A DNA stretch of 64,000 nucleotides, from the NCBI RefSeq assembly GCF_013374995.1, contig NZ_CP056030.1:1954501-2018500 (forward strand). The letters are read 5' to 3'. Position 1 is the stretch's first letter. Each line of letters starts with the position of its first letter. The stretch is from Pseudomonas eucalypticola (GTDB lineage: Bacteria; Pseudomonadota; Gammaproteobacteria; Pseudomonadales; Pseudomonadaceae). Below are positions 24,275-31,244 of the stretch, one piece after another. The notes below the pieces were generated by a model. The model searched no databases. It was not told the origin of the DNA and saw only the letters and a program-made list of their open reading frames with translations. A program made the translations under genes and the position numbers.

Positions 24275-25428
24275 GGCATCGCCTCCGCGGGAGTGGCCCG
24301 CAAAATCGCGGGGCAGGGGTTGATGGTGATGGCGACTTTCACGAAGCGGCGCCCGTGCAGAAGCCGGTCGTGGCTGTTGGCGATCTGCTGCATCAGGGCC
24401 GCCGCTTCTTCCAGGGGCACCTGGTGAGTGACCAGAGGCATGAACAGTTCGGGTTGGCGTGCCAACCAGCGGCAGCTGTCTACCAGATGGCAAGTGGCGA
24501 CGCCTCGGTGCCCAAACAGCACGCGGGGTCGGCGCCAGCGATCCCGTGTGTGGACGAATGCACCTTGCTCGGGCAAGCCGCCGCAGTTCAGCGCGCGAAC
24601 GGCGGCCAAATCCGCGACGTCGGGCAGCTCGGCCAGAGGGCTGCCGCGGGCAACTCCCCCCAGCAGATCGATCACGGCGTCATCGGCGAGGTAGTCCAAG
24701 GCGTGTGCCAGGCTGCGCAGCGTGGCGTTGCGGGGGGTGGCCAGCACGGCAGCGGTGGCACCGCTGTGGCGCAACCGCGCGTCCAGCTTAGGGTCGTCAC
24801 GCAGCAGGCAACGGGTGTGGGCCAATGCATGGTGCTGGCTCCATTGCAGGCCGCTGAGGCTGTTGTGGATCAGCAGCACCGGGCTGTCGGGCCCCAGCAG
24901 GGCGCGCGCGCACCGCGCCACCAGGTGACCGATGGTGCCATCGCCATACACCAGCAGTGGTCCCGGGCGTTTGTGCCGGGCCATCAGCTGCAGGCCGTAG
25001 ATCACGCTGGCCAGCGGCTCTATCAGCGTGGCCAGAGGCGCGGGCAAGTCGACCGGTAACGGTACCACCAACCCGGCTTCGACCAGGCCGGCGGGCACCC
25101 GCAGGCGTTGCTGGAACAGGCCGTCCTGCAAGTGGCCGAGCAACTGGGCTGGGTCGTGGGGGTGGGTGGGGTTGAGTATCACGTGCTGGCCAGGCTGCCA
25201 GTGGGCGCCTGCCGACCGACCACAGGCGACGATCCGCACTACGCCTTCATGTCCCAGTACGCTGGCCGGGTCATGGCGCTCACCGCGCAGCACCTGCAGG
25301 TCGGTGCCGCATAGCCCTGCCAGCAGGGGGGCGACCAGCAGATCACCGTCGTGCAGGGCTGGCAGCGGACGCTCACGCAAGGTTAAGTGGCGGGGGTAGC
25401 GGACGATAGCCAAGGGAGAGGTGCTCAT
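24262..25428 (-). CDS. medium-chain (zinc-type) alcohol/polyol dehydrogenase
   Basis: This 388-residue MDR enzyme keeps the catalytic zinc region (GLCGTDLQVLRG, then VLGHEGVV) and a dinucleotide motif LVYGDGTIGHLVARC near 160-175. The structural-zinc lobe is odd: the four cysteines usually present near residues 90-110 are replaced by NPTHPHDPAQ and the rest of the lobe. The domain after the Rossmann fold is divergent. It is translationally coupled through ATGA to the ROK kinase upstream. Acting on a cyclitol is a likely role, as sorbitol-dehydrogenase-like enzymes take part in known C7-cyclitol pathways. Confidence 0.78.
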   Translation of the reverse strand: MSTSPLAIVRYPRHLTLRERPLPALHDGDLLVAPLLAGLCGTDLQVLRGERHDPASVLGHEGVVRIVACGRSAGAHWQPGQHVILNPTHPHDPAQLLGHLQDGLFQQRLRVPAGLVEAGLVVPLPVDLPAPLATLIEPLASVIYGLQLMARHKRPGPLLVYGDGTIGHLVARCARALLGPDSPVLLIHNSLSGLQWSQHHALAHTRCLLRDDPKLDARLRHSGATAAVLATPRNATLRSLAHALDYLADDAVIDLLGGVARGSPLAELPDVADLAAVRALNCGGLPEQGAFVHTRDRWRRPRVLFGHRGVATCHLVDSCRWLARQPELFMPLVTHQVPLEEAAALMQQIANSHDRLLHGRRFVKVAITINPCPAILRATPAEAMPCTP

Positions 25429-26516
25429 GGCGTCCACTCCCGCGCCATTTCGCGCATCTGCAGGCCCGCCCCGTAAAGGCCATCAGCGCTGCCGGGGGTG
25501 GCGATAACGATTCGGCTCATGATGTAGCCGGGGTCGAACCTGCTCGTGAGGTACAGTCCGGCTTCGTCAAAATGGGAGGCCAGGGCCCTCAGGTAATGCT
25601 CGCCCAGGTGGGTGCTGACGCCACCGGTCAGCACGATCCGGTCCAGCTCGGGGTCCAGCGCCAGGGCGCACCGCAGGGTGTCGGCCATGGCCCGGGTACT
25701 CAGGTGCAGCAGCATCAAGGCATAAGGGTCACCCGCCTGCAGCGCCTCGGCCAGGGCCGCTTCATGCGCGGCACCGGCGGCGCGCAGGCGGGCCAGCAAC
25801 GACCCCGCCCACAGGGGGTGGCCCTGGTCGCGCAGCGCCCGGTGCAGGTTGCGCAGGCCGCGGCCGGAGCTGAACGCCGCCAAGTGGTTGTGGCCACCGC
25901 AGTCACAGCGCAGGTCCACGGTTCGGCGCGGTGCCCATTGGGGTGGTGCCACGGGCAGGTGGCCGATCTCGCCCTGCAGGCCGAAGCTATCGACGGGCAC
26001 CTCCCGAGTGCGCAGGTCCAGGGTGCGACAGGCGATGCCGGTACTCACGGTAATCAGCATGATCTTGCGCAGCGGTGGCGACTGGGGTGCCAGTTGGCTG
26101 GCGTAGTGCAGCAGGGCGCAGGTGACGTCATTGGCTACCTGCCAGCGCATGCCGGGGGTGCGGCGTGCCAACTCGCCAGGCAGGTCCAGCGTGCCGCTGT
26201 CGCTGCCCCATAACGGGCCGGAGCCGTAGACCTGGCCGCTGCGCGCGTCCATGGCGGCGCCCAGGGACACGCCACACTGGCGCGCACCCTGGCCCACGGC
26301 GGTGTCCACCAGATAAGCGATCAGGCCCTCCTTGAGTGAGGCGGGGCTGGCCTGGCGGTCACTGTGAAAACTGAGCGCCGGGCGGTGCTGTACCTGGGCC
26401 AGGGGGCGGCCGGGGCTGAAATGCGCCGACCGAAACCAGGTGCCGCCAATATCGAAGACCAAGGTCGGCGGCGCGGGGTCACTCGCGGCAGTGGCTCGCA
26501 GTGGGACGGTGTGCAT
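25425..26516 (-). CDS. ROK-family sugar/cyclitol kinase
   Basis: This 363-residue kinase has the ATP phosphate-binding start VFDIGGTWFRSA (about 19-30), a second phosphate loop ISTG-like region at LITVSTGIACR and the Asp-containing VANDVTCALL near 130, where the catalytic Asp is expected. The ROK zinc motif CxCGxxGC is altered to CDCGGHNH, with the last ligand changed from Cys to His. ROK kinases phosphorylate hexoses or, in acarbose-type pathways, the 7-hydroxyl of 2-epi-5-epi-valiolone. Its place nine bases after the cyclase favours the latter. It overlaps the next gene by ATGA. Confidence 0.82.
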   Translation of the reverse strand: MHTVPLRATAASDPAPPTLVFDIGGTWFRSAHFSPGRPLAQVQHRPALSFHSDRQASPASLKEGLIAYLVDTAVGQGARQCGVSLGAAMDARSGQVYGSGPLWGSDSGTLDLPGELARRTPGMRWQVANDVTCALLHYASQLAPQSPPLRKIMLITVSTGIACRTLDLRTREVPVDSFGLQGEIGHLPVAPPQWAPRRTVDLRCDCGGHNHLAAFSSGRGLRNLHRALRDQGHPLWAGSLLARLRAAGAAHEAALAEALQAGDPYALMLLHLSTRAMADTLRCALALDPELDRIVLTGGVSTHLGEHYLRALASHFDEAGLYLTSRFDPGYIMSRIVIATPGSADGLYGAGLQMREMAREWTP

Positions 26517-26525
26517 GGCTACCCC

Positions 26526-27728
26526 TCAGGCGCTCAGGCGCTCGGTGGACGCGCGGTAATGAGTGAGCCACGCCAGGGCGTTGGCCAACTCCTCGGGGCG
26601 CAGGTCATTGACGAAGACGCAGTGGCCCAGGGGGCCGGGTAGCGGCAGCCGCTGCTGGCCGTCACGGTGCTGGACCGCCTGTGCCAGGGCCTGTTGCAGC
26701 AGGGCCAGGTTGAACACCGGGTTCTGGATGGGCAGCCCGCACCGCTCGATGAGGCGCAAGGCTCTGACGCCTTCGTCCTGGCTCAGGTAGCCACGGCCGG
26801 TCGCCAGGCCCAGGCTCAGAGCCATGTCCACGGCCACGGCCTCGCCGTGCAGCAGCACCGGTTTGGCGTGCAGCTCCAGGGCCGGGCTGAAGGTATGGCC
26901 GAAGTCCACGCTGCGCGAGAGTTCCTGTTCCCACAGGTTGGGAATCAAATGCGCGAGCATGCCGTTGATGGCGCGTTCCATGACGGCTGCAAGGGGGCCG
27001 CCCGGGGCCGCCCAGGCGCCGGGAGCCATGTGGCCGACCGTGTTTTCCAGGGCGTGGAACAGTTGTTCGTCGTCAATCAGGGCCATCTTGATGATTTCCG
27101 CCACGCCGTTGTTGAGGTGGCGTTGGTCAAGGCTGGCCAGAAAGCCAGGGTCGATAAGCACCCCGGCTGGGGCGAAGTAGCTGCCCAGGCGGTTTTTATG
27201 GCCACCCTGGTTGACCCCCGTCTTGATACCGATGCCGGCGTCGATCTGGCCCATGAGGGTCGTGGGCACGCGCAGGTACGGTACTCCGCGGCGGTAAAGG
27301 CTGCAGGCAAAGCCGACCAGATCGGTGAGCACGCCACCGCCGATGGCGACGACGGTTTCATGGCGCCGCAGCAGGCCCATGCGCTCCATGGCCTGAACGA
27401 TGACCAGGGCGTGCTCCAGCGTCTTGTGGCTTTCATCGATATCCAGTACCTGCCATGTGGCCTGGATTCGCCAATGGTCGAAGTAACGACGCAATGCTTC
27501 GCCATACAGTGCGTCGACATTGCGGTCCACCACGACCAGTCGGCGTTGTGGGGTATGGCGCGTGCCCCCGCACTGCTGAGCCAGCAGCGGGTTGGCAGGT
27601 TCCAGCAGGCCATGGGCGATGCGCACGCTGAAATGCACAGGTTGGCTGGCGTCGACATGCCAGGCCGCGGGCCGGCGCGCAGGCAGCGTGGCTTCAGCGC
27701 TCGACAGGGGGGCGGTGATTGTGTTCAT
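26526..27728 (-). CDS. sugar-phosphate cyclase, 2-epi-5-epi-valiolone synthase (EEVS) type
   Basis: This 400-residue enzyme belongs to the dehydroquinate-synthase-like superfamily. NAD is bound by AIGGGVLTDLVGF near 128-140. The zinc ligands are Glu211 in NNGVAEIIKMAL, His278 in DFGHTFSP and His294 in LLHGEAVAV. The GIKTGVNQGGHKNRLGSYF block (167-185) and DFGHTFSP are typical of sedoheptulose 7-phosphate cyclases; dehydroquinate synthases have N-x-GHT-x-GH instead. The expected reaction is cyclisation of sedoheptulose 7-phosphate to a valiolone. Whether it is EEVS, EVS or a related cyclase needs alignment. The operon around it (kinase, dehydrogenases, epimerase) fits C7-cyclitol assembly. AGGAG precedes the ATG. 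Confidence 0.82.
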   Translation of the reverse strand: MNTITAPLSSAEATLPARRPAAWHVDASQPVHFSVRIAHGLLEPANPLLAQQCGGTRHTPQRRLVVVDRNVDALYGEALRRYFDHWRIQATWQVLDIDESHKTLEHALVIVQAMERMGLLRRHETVVAIGGGVLTDLVGFACSLYRRGVPYLRVPTTLMGQIDAGIGIKTGVNQGGHKNRLGSYFAPAGVLIDPGFLASLDQRHLNNGVAEIIKMALIDDEQLFHALENTVGHMAPGAWAAPGGPLAAVMERAINGMLAHLIPNLWEQELSRSVDFGHTFSPALELHAKPVLLHGEAVAVDMALSLGLATGRGYLSQDEGVRALRLIERCGLPIQNPVFNLALLQQALAQAVQHRDGQQRLPLPGPLGHCVFVNDLRPEELANALAWLTHYRASTERLSA

Positions 27729-27753
27729 GGTGCACTCCTGCTTGAAGGGAAGG

Positions 27754-28935
27754 TCAGGCGACAGGCGCGTGGTCCACGTCGATCCAGCAGCGCTCGCGGG
27801 CGGAAGTCAGGATGGCGTCGGTGATTTCACTGCACCGCAGGCCGTCGACGAAGTTGGGGGCCGGCGATTCGCCTTGGCGCAACGCCTGACTGAAATCGCG
27901 AAAGCCCAGCACGAACGCATCGCCGTAGCCCATGCCCTGGGCGGTGACACCCACGTCCTGCTCCCCGCCCAAGGCCGGGAACCAGAACAGCTCGGCGCCG
28001 GGGTGGGCACGGCCCAGGGGGATGGTGCGGTACCCGGACAGAGGGGCAGCGTCAGCGCTGTCGAACACCTGCAGTTCGTTGCTGCGCTCCCAACTGAAGC
28101 GGATCGCGCCGTGCTCGCCCACTACCACGAAGTACACATCGTTCTTGTAGCCGGGCAGCGCCCAGCTGGCCTTGAGCGTGCCGCTGGCGCCGCTGCGAAA
28201 CTGCACCAGGGCGCACGCCAGGTCGTCGACCTCCACCGCCCCCTGGCGCTGACGGTCGTGGGGCAAGGGGCGCTGATCGATGAAGCGCTGGGTGGTGGCC
28301 ACCACACTGTCGACCTCGCCGACCAGGAACCGCGCCAGGTCGATGATATGTGCGCCCACGTCGCCCAGGGCGCCTGCACCGGCCGGGCCCTGGCGGAAGC
28401 GCCAGTGCAGCGGGATGGTGGGGTCGTTGTTGTGGTCCTGGAAGAAATGCCCTTCGAAATGGCGCACGGCGCCAATCGCGCCCTGGCTGATCAAGGCCTT
28501 GGCCTGGGCGATGGCCGGCCAACTGCGATAGGTGAAATTGACCCGGTGCACCCGGCCACTGGCGTGGGCCGCCCGGGCCAGTTCCAAGGCGCTCCGGGCG
28601 CTGGTGGCCAAGGGCTTTTCGCACAGCACATGTTTGCCATGACGAAAGGCGTCCAGGCATATTTCATGATGCAGGTCGTTGGGCGTGGCGACGCTGACCA
28701 CGTCGATGTCGGCGCTGCGGGTCACCTGCCGCCAGTCATCGCCGAATGCCTTCCAGCCCCAGCGCCCGGCCTCTTGCTCGGCCGCCGCCAGGTCGCTATC
28801 GACAATGCGCACCAGTTCGAAACGGTCACGGGGGTCCTGGCTCAAACCCGCCAGGTTATTCATCGACAGGCTATGCAACTTCGCCATGTAGCCGGCACCG
28901 ACCATGCCGGTTCGCCAAGGGGTGGTTCTGTTCAT
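27754..28935 (-). CDS. Gfo/Idh/MocA-family dehydrogenase, first gene of the cyclitol operon
   Basis: This 393-residue NAD(P)-dependent enzyme starts with the Rossmann motif GMVGAGYMAKLHSLSM and has LCEKPLAT near residue 104, with the catalytic Lys of the family. The second domain carries GALGDVGAHIIDLARFLVG near 185. Relatives oxidise myo-inositol and other cyclitols, a good match for a cyclase neighbour. AGGAG lies eight bases before ATG 28935, and the cyclase gene follows 25 bases after the stop. It probably marks the 5' end of the operon, just after the palindrome at 28976. Confidence 0.82.
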   Translation of the reverse strand: MNRTTPWRTGMVGAGYMAKLHSLSMNNLAGLSQDPRDRFELVRIVDSDLAAAEQEAGRWGWKAFGDDWRQVTRSADIDVVSVATPNDLHHEICLDAFRHGKHVLCEKPLATSARSALELARAAHASGRVHRVNFTYRSWPAIAQAKALISQGAIGAVRHFEGHFFQDHNNDPTIPLHWRFRQGPAGAGALGDVGAHIIDLARFLVGEVDSVVATTQRFIDQRPLPHDRQRQGAVEVDDLACALVQFRSGASGTLKASWALPGYKNDVYFVVVGEHGAIRFSWERSNELQVFDSADAAPLSGYRTIPLGRAHPGAELFWFPALGGEQDVGVTAQGMGYGDAFVLGFRDFSQALRQGESPAPNFVDGLRCSEITDAILTSARERCWIDVDHAPVA

Positions 28936-28975
28936 GGGCCGTGCTCCTGTAAATGAGGTTGCAGGCACATGGCAC

Positions 28976-28995
28976 CCTTGACAGCGCTGTGAAGG
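28976..28995. promoter_or_regulatory. 20-bp palindromic operator before the cyclitol operon
   Basis: CCTTGACAGCGCTGTGAAGG is symmetric in nine of ten base pairs and has the central GCGC common in LacI/GalR-type operators. It ends 41 bp before the ATG of the first operon gene, a position fit for repression. No LacI gene is adjacent; the nearest in the window is at 53336. Confidence 0.5.
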
Positions 28996-29079
28996 TCAAT
29001 GGCTTTGTGCAAATATTTTCGTCGGCCCTTCAGGCCGAGGCGTCGGGTGCTGCTTCGGAGGGGAGGGAAATTCTGTATG

Positions 29080-29117
29080 GCCGGGTACCCGGCGCAGCCA
29101 AGCGCCTGGTACCCGGC
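29080..29117 (-). terminator. strong hairpin after the alcohol dehydrogenase gene
   Basis: GCCGGGTACC and GGTACCCGGC form a perfect 10-bp stem, with GGCGC/GCGCC pairing inside around AGCCAA. It follows the stop of the minus-strand dehydrogenase by 14 bases. No T run follows, so termination may be Rho-assisted, but the hairpin should separate that gene from the cyclitol operon downstream. Confidence 0.55.
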
Positions 29118-29130
29118 AAGGTGAGGAAGG

Positions 29131-30192
29131 TCAGGCCGCCGCTTCCTGCTTGAGGGTGGCGATGTCAATGACGAAGCGGTACTTCACATCGCCCTTGAGC
29201 ATGCGCTCATACGCCTCGTTGATGCCCTGGATCGCGATCAATTCGATGTCCGAGACAATCCCATGCTTGTCGCAGAAGTCGAGCATCTCCTGGGTTTCCT
29301 CAATGCCACCGATCAACGAACCGGCCAGGCTGCGGCGCTTGAAGATCAGGTTGAACACCGTGGGCGAAGGGTGCGGTGAGTCCGGCGCACCGACCAGGGT
29401 CATGGTGCCGTCGCGCTTGAGCAGCGCCAGGAACGGGTCGAGGTTGTGCGGCGCCGCCACGGTATTGAGGATAAAGTCCAGCTGATTGGCCTGGGTGGCC
29501 ATCTGTCGCTCGTCCTTGGAGACGATGACTTCGTCGGCGCCCAAACGCAGGCCATCTTCACGCTTGTTCGGCGAGGTGGTGAACAGCACCACATGGGCGC
29601 CCATGGCATGGGCGATCTTCACGGCCATGTGGCCCAGGCCGCCGAGGCCGACCACGCCGACTTTCTTGCCCGGCCCCACTTTCCAGTGCGCCAGCGGCGA
29701 GTAGGTGGTGATACCGGCGCACAGCAGTGGCGCCACCGCCGCCAGGTTGTCGGTGGGGGCGATGCGCAGCACGAACTTTTCCTTGACCACGATATGGTCG
29801 GAGTAGCCGCCGAAGGTGTTCTCGCCGCCGAACACCGGGCCATTGTAGGTACCGGTGAAGCCGTTTTCGCAATACTGCTCTTCACCCTCGGCACAGGATG
29901 CGCAGTGCTGGCAGCTGTCGACCATGCAGCCGACGCCCGCCAGGTCGCCCACCTTGAATTTTTTCACATTGGCGCCCACCGCCGTGACTTTGCCAACGAT
30001 TTCGTGGCCAGGCACGGAGGGATACAGGGTGTTGTGCCATTCGTTGCGCACGGTGTGCAGGTCGGAGTGGCACACTCCGCAATAGAGAATGTCGATCTGT
30101 ACATCATCGGCGCCCGGGGCGCGACGCTCGAAGCGGTAAGGCTTGAGGGCGTCGCTGGCGTGTTGCGCGGCATAGCTGTACGTCTGGGGCAT
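29131..30192 (-). CDS. NAD(P)-dependent zinc alcohol/aldehyde reductase (YahK/AdhC type)
   Basis: This 353-residue MDR protein has the catalytic zinc site (Cys in YCGVCHSDLHTVRNEW, GHEIVGKV near residue 65), the four-cysteine structural zinc lobe (DSCQHCASCAEGEEQYC, near 92-108) and the nucleotide motif VGVVGLGGLGHMAVKIAHAMG near 175. It belongs to the cinnamyl alcohol dehydrogenase-like group, broad aldehyde reductases that prefer NADPH. GAGGTG supports ATG 30192; residues before that are noise. It is divergent from the Dps gene and a hairpin separates it from the cyclitol operon. Confidence 0.87.
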   Translation of the reverse strand: MPQTYSYAAQHASDALKPYRFERRAPGADDVQIDILYCGVCHSDLHTVRNEWHNTLYPSVPGHEIVGKVTAVGANVKKFKVGDLAGVGCMVDSCQHCASCAEGEEQYCENGFTGTYNGPVFGGENTFGGYSDHIVVKEKFVLRIAPTDNLAAVAPLLCAGITTYSPLAHWKVGPGKKVGVVGLGGLGHMAVKIAHAMGAHVVLFTTSPNKREDGLRLGADEVIVSKDERQMATQANQLDFILNTVAAPHNLDPFLALLKRDGTMTLVGAPDSPHPSPTVFNLIFKRRSLAGSLIGGIEETQEMLDFCDKHGIVSDIELIAIQGINEAYERMLKGDVKYRFVIDIATLKQEAAA

Positions 30193-30464
30193 GACGGTCA
30201 CCTCGGTGGGGATGGCCTGGAGCAGGCCGTGAAAAAACTTGGAACAGCATAGTCGCGCTAAAGTGCCCTGAACCGTTTCACCGACCAATGATGCCATTGT
30301 TCGTGCCGTGCCCCGGTGCCTTGAAATGATGAAACCTTAGCCCAAGGTAATGATCAGATTGAGTTGCTGGAAAGCGACCTGTTAGGCTGGGAGATCAGCG
30401 CGTCGTCGGCACAGGCGGCCGCTGCATGAATCTTCCGCTCCAAGACCTTAGGAGAACTACTGCA
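30193..30464. promoter_or_regulatory. divergent promoter region between adh and dps
   Basis: This 272-bp gap must carry promoters for both flanking genes. The only clear symmetry seen is ACCTT-N5-AAGGT at 30334-30348 in a locally AT-rich stretch; no regulator can be named. Confidence 0.35.
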
Positions 30465-31112
30465 ATGGCAACCCCAACGAAGAAGCCCGCTGCTGTGAAG
30501 AAACCTGCAGCGGCCAAGAAGCCAGCCGCGGCGGCCAAGCCGGTAGCCGCCAAGGCGCCTGCCACCCCCAAGGCAGCAGTGGACAAGTCTGCTGCGCTGA
30601 AGAACCGCGTACGTGCCCTGGCCACCCCCACCGACCTGGGCAGCGACGCCACCCGCGACCTCAGCGGCGCGCTGAACAAACTGCTGGCCGACGTGTTCGC
30701 CCTGTACCTCAAGACCAAGAACTTCCATTGGCACGTCAGCGGCCCGCACTTCCGTGACTACCACCTGCTGCTGGACGACCACGCCACCGAAATCTTCGCC
30801 ATGGTCGACGCCATCGCCGAACGTACCCGCAAGATCGGCGGTAACTCCCTGCGTTCCATCGGCCACATCGCGCGCCTGAAGTCCATCCTCGACAACGACG
30901 CCGATTTCGTCCAGCCGCTGGACATGCTCTCCGAGCTGCAGGGTGACAACAAGGGCCTGGCCGCCTACATGCGCGAGGTCCACGAGCTGTGCGACAAGTA
31001 CAACGACATCGCCACGGCCAGCCTGATCGAGAACTGGATCGACGAAACCGAGCAGCGCACCTGGTTCCTGTTCGAAACCAGCCGCCAGGGTGACGTGACC
31101 ACCGGTCACTGA
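30465..31112 (+). CDS. dps: Dps-family DNA-binding ferritin with histone-like tail
   Basis: This 215-residue protein combines an N-terminal tail of about 45 residues made almost only of Lys, Pro and Ala (repeats such as KKPAA) with a Dps core. The ferroxidase residues are visible in KNFHWHVSGPHF near 85-96 and in DDHATEIFAMVDAIAERTRKIGG near 104-126. Dps dodecamers oxidise iron with peroxide and coat DNA in stress; tails rich in Lys drive DNA condensation. GGAG precedes ATG 30465. The tail is longer than the usual Dps extension and resembles the repeats of AlgP or histone H1. Confidence 0.88.
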   Translation: MATPTKKPAAVKKPAAAKKPAAAAKPVAAKAPATPKAAVDKSAALKNRVRALATPTDLGSDATRDLSGALNKLLADVFALYLKTKNFHWHVSGPHFRDYHLLLDDHATEIFAMVDAIAERTRKIGGNSLRSIGHIARLKSILDNDADFVQPLDMLSELQGDNKGLAAYMREVHELCDKYNDIATASLIENWIDETEQRTWFLFETSRQGDVTTGH

Positions 31113-31146
31113 TCCCTCACAACCCGCTCCTGCTCTGTAGGTGCAG

Positions 31147-31170
31147 CTGCAGGACCCACCGGTCCTGCAG
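31147..31170. terminator. hairpin after dps
   Basis: CTGCAGGACC and GGTCCTGCAG form a perfect 10-bp stem with loop CACC. It follows the dps stop by 34 bases. There is no T run, and it may be a REP-like element instead of a true terminator. Confidence 0.5.
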
Positions 31171-31244
31171 CCCGCTCCGACAAGAGCGCTGCCGCGGCGC
31201 TAGACTCAACCGGTAATCACTGCTCAAGAGGCTTGAGTCAAGCG

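Noticed and set aside
26526..27728. Calling the cyclase gene aroB (3-dehydroquinate synthase)
   Set aside because: The metal-site motif is DFGHTFSP instead of the N-x-GHT-x-GH form of AroB, the length is about 40 residues over AroB, and the operon has a kinase and dehydrogenases, not aro genes.
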